From: Paracoccus sediminis
GTDB lineage: Bacteria > Pseudomonadota > Alphaproteobacteria > Rhodobacterales > Rhodobacteraceae
Reading direction: 5' to 3'
Assembly (NCBI RefSeq): GCF_900188295.1
Contig: NZ_FZNM01000001.1
Location: forward strand, 1-64,000
DNA: 64,000 nucleotides
Part shown: positions 9,725-18,056 of the stretch, piece after piece
Position numbering within the stretch: the first letter of the stretch is position 1
Layout: each line of letters starts with the position of its first letter
Notes under the pieces: generated by a model
The model's input: the letters and a program-made list of their open reading frames with translations, nothing else
The model's database searches: none
What the model was told of the DNA's origin: nothing
Translations under genes and position numbers: made by a program

Positions 9725-9733
9725 GGGAAAATC

Positions 9734-10180
9734 TCAGCGTGCAGGAAACAGGAAGGCGAAGGCGATGCGGCGTCGCCAGGAGGGGGATAGCGGTTCCTCG
9801 ATCACGCCGAGGCGTTCGTAGGCGTGAAGGAAGGTGCCGGGACCGGTGAGGATCCCCACATGCTTGGCGATGGCGCGGGGCACCATCCGGAAGAGGATCA
9901 GCGCACCGGGCGGCGCATCTGCGGGTGCGATCTCGGGCATCATCGCCCGCGCCCCATCGGCCAGCACCTCGCGCGGCCCGGTCTCGCCCCAATCCCGGCT
10001 GTAGGGCAGGATCGGAAATGGCTCCGGCCCTACCACCTCGCGCCAGACGCCGCGCGCAAGGCCGAGGCAGTCGCAGCCGACCCCGCGCAAACTGGCCTGG
10101 TCGTGGTACGGCGTGCCGAGCCACGACCGCGCGACGGCGATGACAAGAGCGGGATCAGCGGTCCGGTGTGATAGGGTCAC
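9734..10180 (-). CDS. NlpC/P60 tail peptidase (RcGTA gp14-like)
   Basis: This 148-residue protein has the NlpC/P60 signature. The catalytic Cys is in GCDCLGLARG (about 34-43) and the His in IAKHVGIL, with the fold starting at VIAVARSWLGTPY. It is a peptidoglycan peptidase carried on the tail tip that opens the wall during DNA entry. The start overlaps the DUF2163 stop by 4 bases, so translational coupling is likely. Confidence 0.9.
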   Translation of the reverse strand: MTLSHRTADPALVIAVARSWLGTPYHDQASLRGVGCDCLGLARGVWREVVGPEPFPILPYSRDWGETGPREVLADGARAMMPEIAPADAPPGALILFRMVPRAIAKHVGILTGPGTFLHAYERLGVIEEPLSPSWRRRIAFAFLFPAR

Positions 10181-11061
10181 AGCACCGCCCCCTCATGGCC
10201 GCCATCCTTGGTGGCGTAGCGAAGGACTGTGTCTTGCCCTGGGATGTGCGGGAAACCCCGGAAGTTGGCGACATTGGCGAACTTCGCGCTGCAGGTCGCG
10301 ATCCGCTTGTCGCAACCCGCCTGGACCACGAAGGCGTCCGTCGCCATGATCGGGCGCACCGGCGCTTCGAGCAGGGTCAGGATCGCCACCCCGTCGACGA
10401 GGTCGTGCGACAGCACCTCGACCCGCCGCCCGGCATTCGCACCTGTCGACCATGCGACGAGGCCGAAGGCAAACCAGCCCGCCGCGAATGTGCTGAGGCC
10501 GGAGGCCGTGAAGGCCCGGTCGCGCAGCACATCGATCACCGCGCCGGACCCCTTGAAGGCCGCGGCCTCGAGGTTCACGCCGCAGCGCACATCGCCCAGC
10601 GCCGCATCGCAGCTTGCCTGAAACGTCCGCCCGACCGTCTGTCCGAGGACATGGGCGAGGCTGCGCACCTCGGCCACAAAGGCGAGCCGCCCGCGCCGGA
10701 TCTGGCCGATGGCCCCGCGCCGAAGGAGTACGCGCTGCGCCGGTGCCGACCAGTTCACGCGCCAGACCTCGACCGCTGCATTGTCCCATCGGCCGTCGAG
10801 GATGTCGGTCTCGGTGATGCGGCTCGACGACAGCACGCCTTGCGCGTCCTGCGCGTCGACCGAGAGGTCAGAGCCGGATCGAACCTCGGAAGCGGTCAGC
10901 CCGCTTTCCGGTTCGAACTCGGTGCCGTCGAACGACAAGGTCCGGTCGTGGTCCGTGAAGCCGAAGGTCACGCCATCGGCGCGGCTGATCCGCCAGCACC
11001 AGGCAAGCGTTGTCGTGCCGTCGTCGAGATGGGCCTGCAGCGCAGGGTTCAGGGACTTCAT
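10177..11061 (-). CDS. DUF2163 tail protein (RcGTA gp13-like)
   Basis: This 294-residue protein starts MKSLNPALQAHLDDGTTTLA and contains WCWRISRADGVTFGFTDHD, typical of DUF2163 tail proteins. The C-terminal Cys-containing part (GCDKRIATCSAKFANVANFR) is also typical of the family and may bind a metal or a cluster. ATG 11061 is chosen because it overlaps the upstream stop by 4 bases and matches the usual N-terminus; the longer open frame is unlikely to be translated. Confidence 0.9.
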   Translation of the reverse strand: MKSLNPALQAHLDDGTTTLAWCWRISRADGVTFGFTDHDRTLSFDGTEFEPESGLTASEVRSGSDLSVDAQDAQGVLSSSRITETDILDGRWDNAAVEVWRVNWSAPAQRVLLRRGAIGQIRRGRLAFVAEVRSLAHVLGQTVGRTFQASCDAALGDVRCGVNLEAAAFKGSGAVIDVLRDRAFTASGLSTFAAGWFAFGLVAWSTGANAGRRVEVLSHDLVDGVAILTLLEAPVRPIMATDAFVVQAGCDKRIATCSAKFANVANFRGFPHIPGQDTVLRYATKDGGHEGAVL

Positions 11062-11684
11062 GTGCGGATTTCCACGAGAGGGATCGAGGTGATCGAGCCG
11101 AGCCGTTCGAGATCGAGGGTGACGTCGAGGGCGTCTGTGTCGAAGCGGACGGGGACGTCGAATTCGAAGCCTGCGGTGATGGCCACGCCCAAGGCCGGGG
11201 CGGTGGTGAAGGTAATGAGGCCGGTTGAGGTGGAAACCGACCAGCCGGAGGCTTGGGGCGTGCCGTTCAGGGCGATGGTCACCGTTCCGGTGACGGGCTT
11301 GGTGATGGCCCGCGTCCAGGACTGCGCGCCCGACGTGTAGCGCTTGGTGAGCTGGAACAGGGTCGTCGTCCCGTTGCCGGTGCCGATGGGTTGATCGCTT
11401 GGCCCCGGCGTCTGTGATGGCAGGCTGGACTTGAAATCGGCCCAGTCCTTGAAACGGAAGCCGTGCAGGCGGCCGTTGCGGGCCTCGAAGAAGGCGACGA
11501 CCGCCGCCAGATCGTCGGCGCGGCGGATGCCATAGGCCACGTCGTAGCGGCGGCGGCTGTTGGCCCAGCTCGCATTGCGTTCCTCGGCCCCGCTTGCCAG
11601 TTCGACGATCTGGGTGCGCCGCTCGGGGCCGCCGCGCGCGCCCCGGCTGATGTTGTCCGGAAACCTGACCTCGTGAAACGCCAT
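11058..11684 (-). CDS. DUF2460 distal tail protein (RcGTA gp12-like)
   Basis: This 208-residue protein begins MAFHEVRFPDNISRGARGGP and has RRRYDVAYGIRRADDL and GRLHGFRFKDWADF, the signature of TIGR02217/DUF2460 distal tail proteins. It joins the tail tube to the tip complex. ATG 11684 shares one base with the tape-measure stop. Confidence 0.92.
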   Translation of the reverse strand: MAFHEVRFPDNISRGARGGPERRTQIVELASGAEERNASWANSRRRYDVAYGIRRADDLAAVVAFFEARNGRLHGFRFKDWADFKSSLPSQTPGPSDQPIGTGNGTTTLFQLTKRYTSGAQSWTRAITKPVTGTVTIALNGTPQASGWSVSTSTGLITFTTAPALGVAITAGFEFDVPVRFDTDALDVTLDLERLGSITSIPLVEIRT

Positions 11685-14146
11685 CACATCCCCCTCCGGC
11701 CCAGCGAAACGGCTCGGGCGATATCGCTGGCCACCTGCGTGCGCGATTGGCGGAAGCTCTCGGCGTCGCGGGCGTTGATCGTGACATTGACGGTCGACGC
11801 GCCCGCCTGGCCGTACCCCGCCGCCTCGCGCCGGGAGAGAACCCGCTCGCCGCGCTGCAGGATCGCGGGCACCTCGTCGGGCCGCAGCCCAGCCCAACCG
11901 CCGTTATGCATGCGAGGGGCATGGGCGAAGGCCAGCGCCGGGACCATCCGGCCGGGACCGGGCGCGCCGACCATCCCGCCCGTGTGCAGGATGTTGGCGA
12001 AGATGCCACCCGCACCGCCCAGCGCGCCGGAAAGGGCATTGGCGATGGGGCCGAGGATGAAACGACGAGCCGCGAGCTTGGCGAGATCGGCGATCATCGA
12101 GGTGACCAGATCGCGGAAGTCGAGCTTGCCGGTCTTCACGAAGTCGCCGATGGCGTCCTCGGCGCTCTGGAACGCGCCCACCAGCGCGCTGCCGATATCC
12201 CCGCCGATGTCGCGCGCCTTGGCGGCGTAGTCGGCCAAAGCAGCGGTGACCGCAGCCCAACCGGTGGCGGCCTGGTCGGCCCCGTCCGCCGCCGCAGCCC
12301 CAGCATCCCGCGCGGCGGCCCCGGCACCTCCGGCAGCTTCGGTGGTCTCACCCAGTTCGTTGTTCAGGGCATCAGCTGAAGCAGCCGCATCCGCCAGCGC
12401 GGTCTCGGCCTCGGTCCCTGTTCCGTTCACTGCATCCTTCAGCGCCTGCCAGCTGGCGAGCGGCCGACCGGCGGCGTCAGCCAGCATCCCTGCCGCTTCG
12501 CGATAGCCATCCGCCCGGGCGCGGGCGTCGTCGGCCATGGCACCGAGCCCGAGATCGGGCGGCTCGAGGTAGGTCCGCGACAGCGCTGCCGAGAAGGCAT
12601 CGGCGGCGGCGGCACCTGCAGCGGTCGCGGCGCCCTCGAAGGGGTTGCCGATGCGGCCGAGTTCCACCGGGTCGAGGATGCCGATCCGCACGCCACCTTC
12701 GCCTGTCGCCCATTCCGGCAGCAAGGCCAGCGCCGCGTTCAGGGTCGCGATGAAGCTGTTGATCCGGGTGACGACGCCGTTCAGCATCGCCTCGACACCA
12801 GAGATCAGCCCGTTCGCGGCCTGGAAGGCGAAGTCGCCGATGGCGCCGGGCAGGCTGCCCCAGATCGCGACCGCCGCGTCGTAGGCACCCTGGAAGATCG
12901 CCGCCGTCCGGTCACCGAAGCTGACCACGCCTGCGATGGTGCCCTCGAGGGCCGAGAGGCCGGCCGCTTTCAGCCCCTCCCATCCGGCCGCCATGCGCGC
13001 CAGCGCCGCGTCGAGTGACAGGCCAATGCGGGACCAGACTTCGCGGGCCAGATCGCCGAGGAGGCGAAACGCCTCGCCCACCCCGCCGACCCGGGCCACC
13101 AGCTGCGAGAACTGGTAGACTAGCTCGCCCGCGCCAACGATCAGCGCACCGATGCCGGTGCGGATAAGGGCGCCGCGCAGGAACACGAGCGCCGTGGCCA
13201 GGCCGCGCACCGACAGGGCCGCGGCGGCGAGACCCGCCACCCACCGCCCGGCCATGACGGCCGCGAAGGTCGCCGCATAGGACGCCAGGCGTCCAAGGTT
13301 GCCGATCAACCCGTCGATGGCCGAGCGCAGGACGCCACCATCGGAGGCGAGGGCCACGAAGGCATTGGCCAGCGCCTCGATCGTCGGGGCCATGGCGACG
13401 GCGATGCGGTTCCGGAGACCATCGAACACGAGGGATACGGTGCCCAGCGCCAGTTGCGTGCGGCGCAGGGCTTCGAGCGCGTCACCGTCCAGAACCGCAC
13501 CCAAATCGGAGGCCTGGTCGCCAAGCCGCGCCATTTCTGCCCCACCATTGCGCAGGAGCGGCAGGAGGCGGGTCGCGTCCGAGGCCATGGCCTCGAGATA
13601 GAAGGTCATCTCCTGCTGGCTGAGACCGGCGCGTTCCAGCGTGTCGACGTAGAGTTGCAGCGCCTCGGGGCCGGAGAGGCGCGCGAACTGGTCGGCGGTG
13701 ACACCGACCCTCGGGGCCACGTTCTCGAAGAAATCCGCCATCGGCCCGCCGCCGGTCTGGAGGAAGTCGCCCACCCGGTCGTTCACGTCCTTCAGGATGT
13801 CGGCCAGCTTCTCCTGCTCGATGCCCACCGTCCTCGCGCCAGCCGACCAGCGCTGCAGCGCCTCGGGCGTGGCATTGGCAACCTGCGCGAACTGCCGGAT
13901 CTGCGCGGCACTCTCGGCGGTGGAGCGGACGATCAGCCCTAGTGAGGCCGTGGCGGCGGCAGCGGCGGCCCCAAGGGCAAGGCCCGCCCGGCGCGCAAAG
14001 GCGGCAAGCCTGGTGTTCGCCAGTTCCATCTCGCGCGACAGGCGACCGAAGCCACGGGCCCCGGCCTCACCGACCCCTTCCAGTTCGGCGCGCACGCGGC
14101 GTCCGCCCTCCGCCACGAGGCGGACGGAGACCTTCTTCTCAGCCAT
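11684..14146 (-). CDS. Tail tape-measure protein
   Basis: This 820-residue protein is Ala/Gly-rich with long helical stretches. It has a predicted coiled-coil N-terminus (MAEKKVSVRLVAEGGRRVRA), hydrophobic segments around 290-360, and a lambda-type C-terminal domain (FRDLVTSMIADLAKLAAR, then LRPDEVPAILQRGERVLSR). It sets tail length and helps DNA delivery. The start codon lies inside the last codons of the frameshifted chaperone gene, the usual G-GT-H order. Confidence 0.88.
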   Translation of the reverse strand: MAEKKVSVRLVAEGGRRVRAELEGVGEAGARGFGRLSREMELANTRLAAFARRAGLALGAAAAAATASLGLIVRSTAESAAQIRQFAQVANATPEALQRWSAGARTVGIEQEKLADILKDVNDRVGDFLQTGGGPMADFFENVAPRVGVTADQFARLSGPEALQLYVDTLERAGLSQQEMTFYLEAMASDATRLLPLLRNGGAEMARLGDQASDLGAVLDGDALEALRRTQLALGTVSLVFDGLRNRIAVAMAPTIEALANAFVALASDGGVLRSAIDGLIGNLGRLASYAATFAAVMAGRWVAGLAAAALSVRGLATALVFLRGALIRTGIGALIVGAGELVYQFSQLVARVGGVGEAFRLLGDLAREVWSRIGLSLDAALARMAAGWEGLKAAGLSALEGTIAGVVSFGDRTAAIFQGAYDAAVAIWGSLPGAIGDFAFQAANGLISGVEAMLNGVVTRINSFIATLNAALALLPEWATGEGGVRIGILDPVELGRIGNPFEGAATAAGAAAADAFSAALSRTYLEPPDLGLGAMADDARARADGYREAAGMLADAAGRPLASWQALKDAVNGTGTEAETALADAAASADALNNELGETTEAAGGAGAAARDAGAAAADGADQAATGWAAVTAALADYAAKARDIGGDIGSALVGAFQSAEDAIGDFVKTGKLDFRDLVTSMIADLAKLAARRFILGPIANALSGALGGAGGIFANILHTGGMVGAPGPGRMVPALAFAHAPRMHNGGWAGLRPDEVPAILQRGERVLSRREAAGYGQAGASTVNVTINARDAESFRQSRTQVASDIARAVSLGRRGM

Positions 14147-14806
14147 TCCGGCGTCCTTCCATCTGCTCGTTGAGTTTGAGCACCATCACCGCCTCGATCT
14201 CGGGCAGCAGTTCGGCGGCGATCAGGGCATTGACGCCCAGCGCCTGTGCCAGTGCGAGGGCGGCCCCCATGTCCCATCCGATGACGGCACCCGGCGCGAT
14301 GCGCAGCTGGCCGCCGAGGCGCTGGGTCAGGTCCCAGACCTGCCAGCCCTCGACGGTTTGCGGCCGGTTCAGTCTTGCGGGGCAGTCGGGGCAGGGGCCT
14401 GCGCAGGCCGCGCAGTAGCCGTCGCCCCCGCCGAAGGACCAGTCGGCGAGGGCGCGGAGGCGTTTTTTTCTGTGTCCAGCATCAGACCGCGGGCGACGTA
14501 TTGCGCCTGGAAGGCTTCGAAGACCGGCCAGATTTCCAGCAGGGCGTCGATCCCGGCTGGGCTGACGGGTACGAGGTTGCCGTCATCGTCGCCGACGCCT
14601 TCCCATTCCAGGACCGCGCGGCGCGCGACCGCCTTGGCCATGGCGAGCGCCATGTCCTCCTGGCTGGAGCTGTCCGACAGGCCGTCCATCATGGGATCGG
14701 CGCGGGCGGAGACCATCAGCGCAGTGGTCAAAGGGGCCACGAGGACGCGCAAGCCGGGCAGGAGGTCCAGCCATTCGGGCCGGTTCGACAGGTTCAGGCG
14801 GATCAT
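14139..14806 (-). CDS. Tail assembly chaperone, -1 frameshift fusion (GT-like)
   Basis: The shorter chaperone frame runs from 14806 to the slippery heptamer at 14462-14468. A -1 shift there leads into an open frame that continues to TGA 14139-14141, giving a product of about 222 residues. The extension contains a four-cysteine stretch (CAACAGPCPDCP, C-x2-C-x3-C-x2-C, possibly zinc-binding) and then RPQTVEGWQVWDLTQRLGG, which looks like the small tail protein usually found between chaperone and tape measure. The extension has no in-frame ATG, GTG or TTG near its beginning, so frameshifting is the simplest way to make it. The stop overlaps the tape-measure start by 8 bases. Lambda G/GT is the known parallel. 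Confidence 0.75.
14369..14806 (-). CDS. Tail assembly chaperone, unshifted product (G-like)
   Basis: This 145-residue protein starts MIRLNLSNRPEWLDLLPGLR, with a central helical part (EDMALAMAKAVARRAVLEW) typical of siphovirus tail assembly chaperones. Its last 30 residues are low-complexity Pro/Ala/Thr, as expected for an unshifted tail that need not fold. ATG 14806 lies 3 bases from the tail-tube stop; the ATG 42 bases upstream would run into that gene. Confidence 0.82.
   Translation of the reverse strand: MIRLNLSNRPEWLDLLPGLRVLVAPLTTALMVSARADPMMDGLSDSSSQEDMALAMAKAVARRAVLEWEGVGDDDGNLVPVSPAGIDALLEIWPVFEAFQAQYVARGLMLDTEKNASAPSPTGPSAGATATARPAQAPAPTAPQD
14462..14468 (-). promoter_or_regulatory. 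Programmed -1 frameshift slippery site A_AAA_AAC
   Basis: The codons GAA AAA AAC form the canonical heptamer A_AAA_AAC in register with the chaperone frame, at codons 113-115. The -1 frame is open for 107 further codons. A GC-rich stretch follows downstream, but no stimulator fold was worked out. Confidence 0.75.
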
Positions 14807-14808
14807 GG

Positions 14809-15747
14809 TCAGTATCCCGTGACGGTGTTGACGAGGACTGCAGTGCACATGCGGGCGGGGCTGGTGGCTTTCGCGGCCTGCCAGTCAAAGGTGGCCTGGA
14901 TGCCCTGGGGCCCGGGGATCTCGATCCGCGGGACCGGCAGGTAGACGGCATGGGCCGTGAAGGTGAAACTGGCGTTCGCCCCGAGGCTGTAGGCGAACTC
15001 GAGCTCGCAGGGCGTGCCGTCGATGGCCTGGGTCACCAGCGCAGAGTCGGCGAACCGCACCTCGATCCGGCCGGTCAGGGCCGCCATGCCGGGATCGGCG
15101 CCCTCGATCTTGCCGTCGTTGCGGATGGTCTCGATCCGGTCGAGGCCGTTGGCATAGGTGATCTCGGCCGAGACGACATTGCCCAGCGCCGTGCCGTTGC
15201 GCTTCACCACCCCGTTGAAATGCCCGAAGCGCTGCAGGCCCAGCGCGGTGGGCGTCCCCGCGGCCGTGGTGGCCGCGATGGTCTCGCCCTGTGCGATCAG
15301 ACGTGCGGTCGCCGTCAGCAGGCCCGAACGGTTCATCTGCCAGCTGAGCTGGTCCATCACGCAGCCCGCATACATCGCGAAGCGCGGCACCTCGGGCATC
15401 GCCACTTCGATGGCCATCGAGGGCAGGGTCCAGTTGCCCGACTGGAAGGTGTGGGTCTTGGGAGTCGTCCCCGTCGTGGTCGGGGCGCCGAAGGCCGCCT
15501 TCAGCCAGAAGCCGAAAGCCTCCACATCGATCGGCACCACCACCTCGCCATCGGCGGTGACCGCGTCCTTGATCGGGGCCAGCGGATCGCGGCCATAGCC
15601 GAGCAGTTCGCTGTTCAGCAAGGGCTGTTCCGCGCCCAGCGTGGTCCGGGCGAAGGGCATCAGCCGATAGCCGCTGGCGGGCGGGGTGCCGTAGACGGTT
15701 TCGAACGCAAGCGCCATCTGCGCCCGCGCGCCGTGTGCGCGTGCCAA
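14809..15747 (-). CDS. Major tail tube protein
   Basis: At 312 residues it has the size and position of a siphovirus tail tube protein, between the tail terminator and the assembly chaperone. The N-terminus (RAQMALAFETVYGTPPASGY) and the stretch YANGLDRIETIRNDGKIEG fit the tube families of Rhodobacterales phages. It polymerises around the tape measure to form the non-contractile tail tube. Confidence 0.85.
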   Translation of the reverse strand: MARAHGARAQMALAFETVYGTPPASGYRLMPFARTTLGAEQPLLNSELLGYGRDPLAPIKDAVTADGEVVVPIDVEAFGFWLKAAFGAPTTTGTTPKTHTFQSGNWTLPSMAIEVAMPEVPRFAMYAGCVMDQLSWQMNRSGLLTATARLIAQGETIAATTAAGTPTALGLQRFGHFNGVVKRNGTALGNVVSAEITYANGLDRIETIRNDGKIEGADPGMAALTGRIEVRFADSALVTQAIDGTPCELEFAYSLGANASFTFTAHAVYLPVPRIEIPGPQGIQATFDWQAAKATSPARMCTAVLVNTVTGY

Positions 15748-15770
15748 GGGGGTCTCCTATGTGGGGGATG

Positions 15771-16193
15771 TCAGGCCAGAGGGCCGGTGGTGGTGTAGTG
15801 CAGGACGACGGTGATCACCGCCGCTTTCAGCGCCGCCGCGCCCTCGATGGGCAGATCGACCGAGGCCGGGGCATTCGGTTCCACCCAGTCACAGAGGCCG
15901 CCAAGGGTGCGGTCGGCTTCCAGCGCCCCGCCGATGGCGGCGATCAGGTCGTCGAAGGCGCTTGCCCGGTCGGTGCCCGCCTGGACGACGATCTCCAACT
16001 CGGCCCGGTGCTGGTAGTGATAGCGCAGGGGCGACAGAGTCACTTCCGGCTCACCCGGCTGGCCGTCGCGCAGGATGATCAGCCCGGCCGCCGGGATCCG
16101 TTCGGGCACGATCTCGTCACGCAGGGTGAGGGCGGCAAGCGGCTGCAGCCGCGCGAGCAGCGCGGTAAGGACGGTTTCGCGGGTGGTGGGCAT
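15771..16193 (-). CDS. Tail terminator / head-tail completion protein
   Basis: This 140-residue protein (MPTTRETVLTALLARLQPLA, later HYQHRAELEIVVQ) fits the minor tail protein U/gpZ-like tail terminator families. It lies directly upstream of the tail tube. It should cap the tail for joining to the head. The FRG gene separates it from DUF6441, with which it would normally be contiguous. Confidence 0.75.
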   Translation of the reverse strand: MPTTRETVLTALLARLQPLAALTLRDEIVPERIPAAGLIILRDGQPGEPEVTLSPLRYHYQHRAELEIVVQAGTDRASAFDDLIAAIGGALEADRTLGGLCDWVEPNAPASVDLPIEGAAALKAAVITVVLHYTTTGPLA

Positions 16194-16205
16194 ACGCTAT
16201 CTAAA

Positions 16206-17054
16206 TCAAGCGCCAACGTGATGGATGGCGCCGACGGTGAAATCTGAATGGGGAACAGATAACAGCATCCCGTAACCCGTATCAAAGTAAGGAGGAGGAA
16301 AGAGAGAGCGGACGCCTACCATGCTCCCTGAGCCAAGCCACTTGAACGCGTCAGAGAGGTTGAATCGGATCACGCCGATAATCGCTTCTGAATAATCCAT
16401 TATTCGGCCGCCCTGCTCGCCCTTTGCCCGAAAGAGCATTCCATGCTGAGAATGAGGCCGCAAGAAAATGGACGGGACCGTAACTCTCAGGTCGATAAGT
16501 TCGGTTTTGCGGCTCAACAGCATTCCGCGGCGAGGTTTTCCGCGTCTATCATCGTTGGCGGACAGCAGGATTATGTAGCAATAAGAATCTTCCGTGACTT
16601 TTCGTTGGTCGAAATGGAGAAATTCTTTGTGTTTCCCGACCGAGAAAGCTTGATGGGATGCGAACCAGAGCGCGACCCAAACATTGTCCACCACATCGAT
16701 CCACGTTGTGTGAATTCCGTAATGCTGAAGCAGCGGCTCATGGGCGTAGTCCGGAAATCCTTCGAAAATTCGGCAGTTGGCTCGAAACAATTCCAGCGTG
16801 GAGTTAAGTGCTGCATGTCTGTTTGTTTGGGCGGCGTCACTCTTAATTCCGCGGTAAAGCGTTGGTGACAGACCATCATATAGCTTCGATTGGCCTCGCA
16901 AGAACACTCGCTCAAATGGTTGCGCTTTGAACTTTGCGTATCCAACGGCTTGAGTGAGCGCATGTGGACTCTCTACGTGCAACACATTCTTGCCTGACGC
17001 TTGATCAACCAAATAGCTTGCATCGCGAATAGTCACCTTCTCGAAAACGCTCAT
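16206..17054 (-). CDS. FRG-domain protein, moron-type candidate defence gene
   Basis: The N-terminal half holds an FRG domain. FERVFLRGQS (about 47-56) carries the defining Phe-x-Arg-Gly, followed by LSPTLYRG and LLQHYGIHTTWIDVVDN. The rest (282 aa) has no recognised domain. Base composition is visibly lower in GC than the flanking head and tail genes, and it sits between DUF6441 and the tail terminator, where phages of this type normally have no gene. ATG 17054 has a weak GTGGGG upstream; GTG 17066 is the alternative. FRG proteins occur in defence and stress settings but the biochemical role is not established. A moron protecting the lysogen is an inference. Confidence 0.8.
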   Translation of the reverse strand: MSVFEKVTIRDASYLVDQASGKNVLHVESPHALTQAVGYAKFKAQPFERVFLRGQSKLYDGLSPTLYRGIKSDAAQTNRHAALNSTLELFRANCRIFEGFPDYAHEPLLQHYGIHTTWIDVVDNVWVALWFASHQAFSVGKHKEFLHFDQRKVTEDSYCYIILLSANDDRRGKPRRGMLLSRKTELIDLRVTVPSIFLRPHSQHGMLFRAKGEQGGRIMDYSEAIIGVIRFNLSDAFKWLGSGSMVGVRSLFPPPYFDTGYGMLLSVPHSDFTVGAIHHVGA

Positions 17055-17116
17055 TGCGAACCCCACTATCGGTCAGATTTGTAAGGGCTAATCCATCTCG
17101 AAGCTCGCGTCGAGAG

Positions 17117-17734
17117 TCAGACCCACCCCGCCACGATCCTTCCCGGCACGCCGTCGATGGCCTGATCTGCATCCCGCGCCAGATCGAGCCGCTTGCGAAG
17201 CTTGACCTGCGGCACGAGGAGAAAGATTGGCACGGTGGTCAGTCCTCGGCCCGTCTTCGCGCGGGATGCCACCGCCCGGCCCTTGCTGTTCAACCGCCCC
17301 TCGGCCACCAGCAGGCTTGGGCCCCGGCGGCGGTAGATCAAGCGCAAACGGAGGCCGGTTCGGCGTTCCCATTCGCCGGGTGTGATCCGACCGCCGCGCG
17401 TGGATTTTCCTGCGGCGGCGGTGGGGATCGACAGCCAGAACCCGTTGCGCGACCGGATCAGCGGCCCCGTGTCATGCGCGCCGACGATGACCGGGGCGTT
17501 CGACCAGACCAGCGCCGCGGCGTTCAGGCTCTCGCTGCCCTTGGGATAGGTGGCCAGCCGGATCGTGTTGCCAAGCCGGGTGCCCAGCCCCGCGCCGGTG
17601 ATCTGGCCGCGCCAGGCGGATTTGAGGCTTGCGCCCGCCTCGCGCATGGCGGTGGTAACTGCCTTTTCTCCCGCGGCAATTTCCGCCTGCATCAGGGCTG
17701 CGAGGTCGGGGCTGATTTCCAGCTTTAGCTTCAT
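17117..17734 (-). CDS. DUF6441 head-tail morphogenesis protein
   Basis: This 205-residue protein begins MKLKLEISPDLAALMQAEIA and has WERRTGLRLRLIYRRRGPSL. It fits the DUF6441 group found between the head-tail connector and the tail terminator in Rhodobacterales phages; a HK97 gp10-like role in head-tail joining is inferred. It overlaps the preceding gene by 4 bases. Confidence 0.7.
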   Translation of the reverse strand: MKLKLEISPDLAALMQAEIAAGEKAVTTAMREAGASLKSAWRGQITGAGLGTRLGNTIRLATYPKGSESLNAAALVWSNAPVIVGAHDTGPLIRSRNGFWLSIPTAAAGKSTRGGRITPGEWERRTGLRLRLIYRRRGPSLLVAEGRLNSKGRAVASRAKTGRGLTTVPIFLLVPQVKLRKRLDLARDADQAIDGVPGRIVAGWV

Positions 17735-18045
17735 GCTGGCCTCAGATCGAGCGTCCAGATCAGCCGCTCGCGATCCCGCAGCGGCTCTCCCTGGATGACA
17801 TGGCTTTCGGCGCCGATGACGATCACATCGCCCGGGCGCGGGGCGGGCAGGTCTGCCACGCGGACGTCCACAACGGTCGTGTCGCTGACGAAGCGCCCCG
17901 CGCCGAAGTCGGTCACGCGATCCGGGGCGCGGCGGATGATGCGGATCGGGCGTTCCTCGGACGTCGTGGCCGAGATCCAGAGGGCCGGTGCCGCCATGGA
18001 GGCATGGGTGAAGATGCGGTCCATGGCGGCGGCAAAGACGGACAT
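17731..18045 (-). CDS. Head-tail joining protein (lambda FII-like position)
   Basis: This 104-residue protein (MSVFAAAMDRIFTHASMAAP, then DVRVADLPAPRPGDVIVIG) follows the major capsid gene by 11 bases. Size, beta-rich sequence and location fit the small connector proteins at the portal-tail interface. The family call rests mostly on context. Confidence 0.68.
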   Translation of the reverse strand: MSVFAAAMDRIFTHASMAAPALWISATTSEERPIRIIRRAPDRVTDFGAGRFVSDTTVVDVRVADLPAPRPGDVIVIGAESHVIQGEPLRDRERLIWTLDLRPA

Positions 18046-18056
18046 GGGTAGGTCCG

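Noticed and set aside
5726..15747. Gene transfer agent cluster
   Set aside because: Tail-tip genes resemble RcGTA gp12-15, but the lambda-like head, GpA terminase, integrase and att duplication show a prophage.
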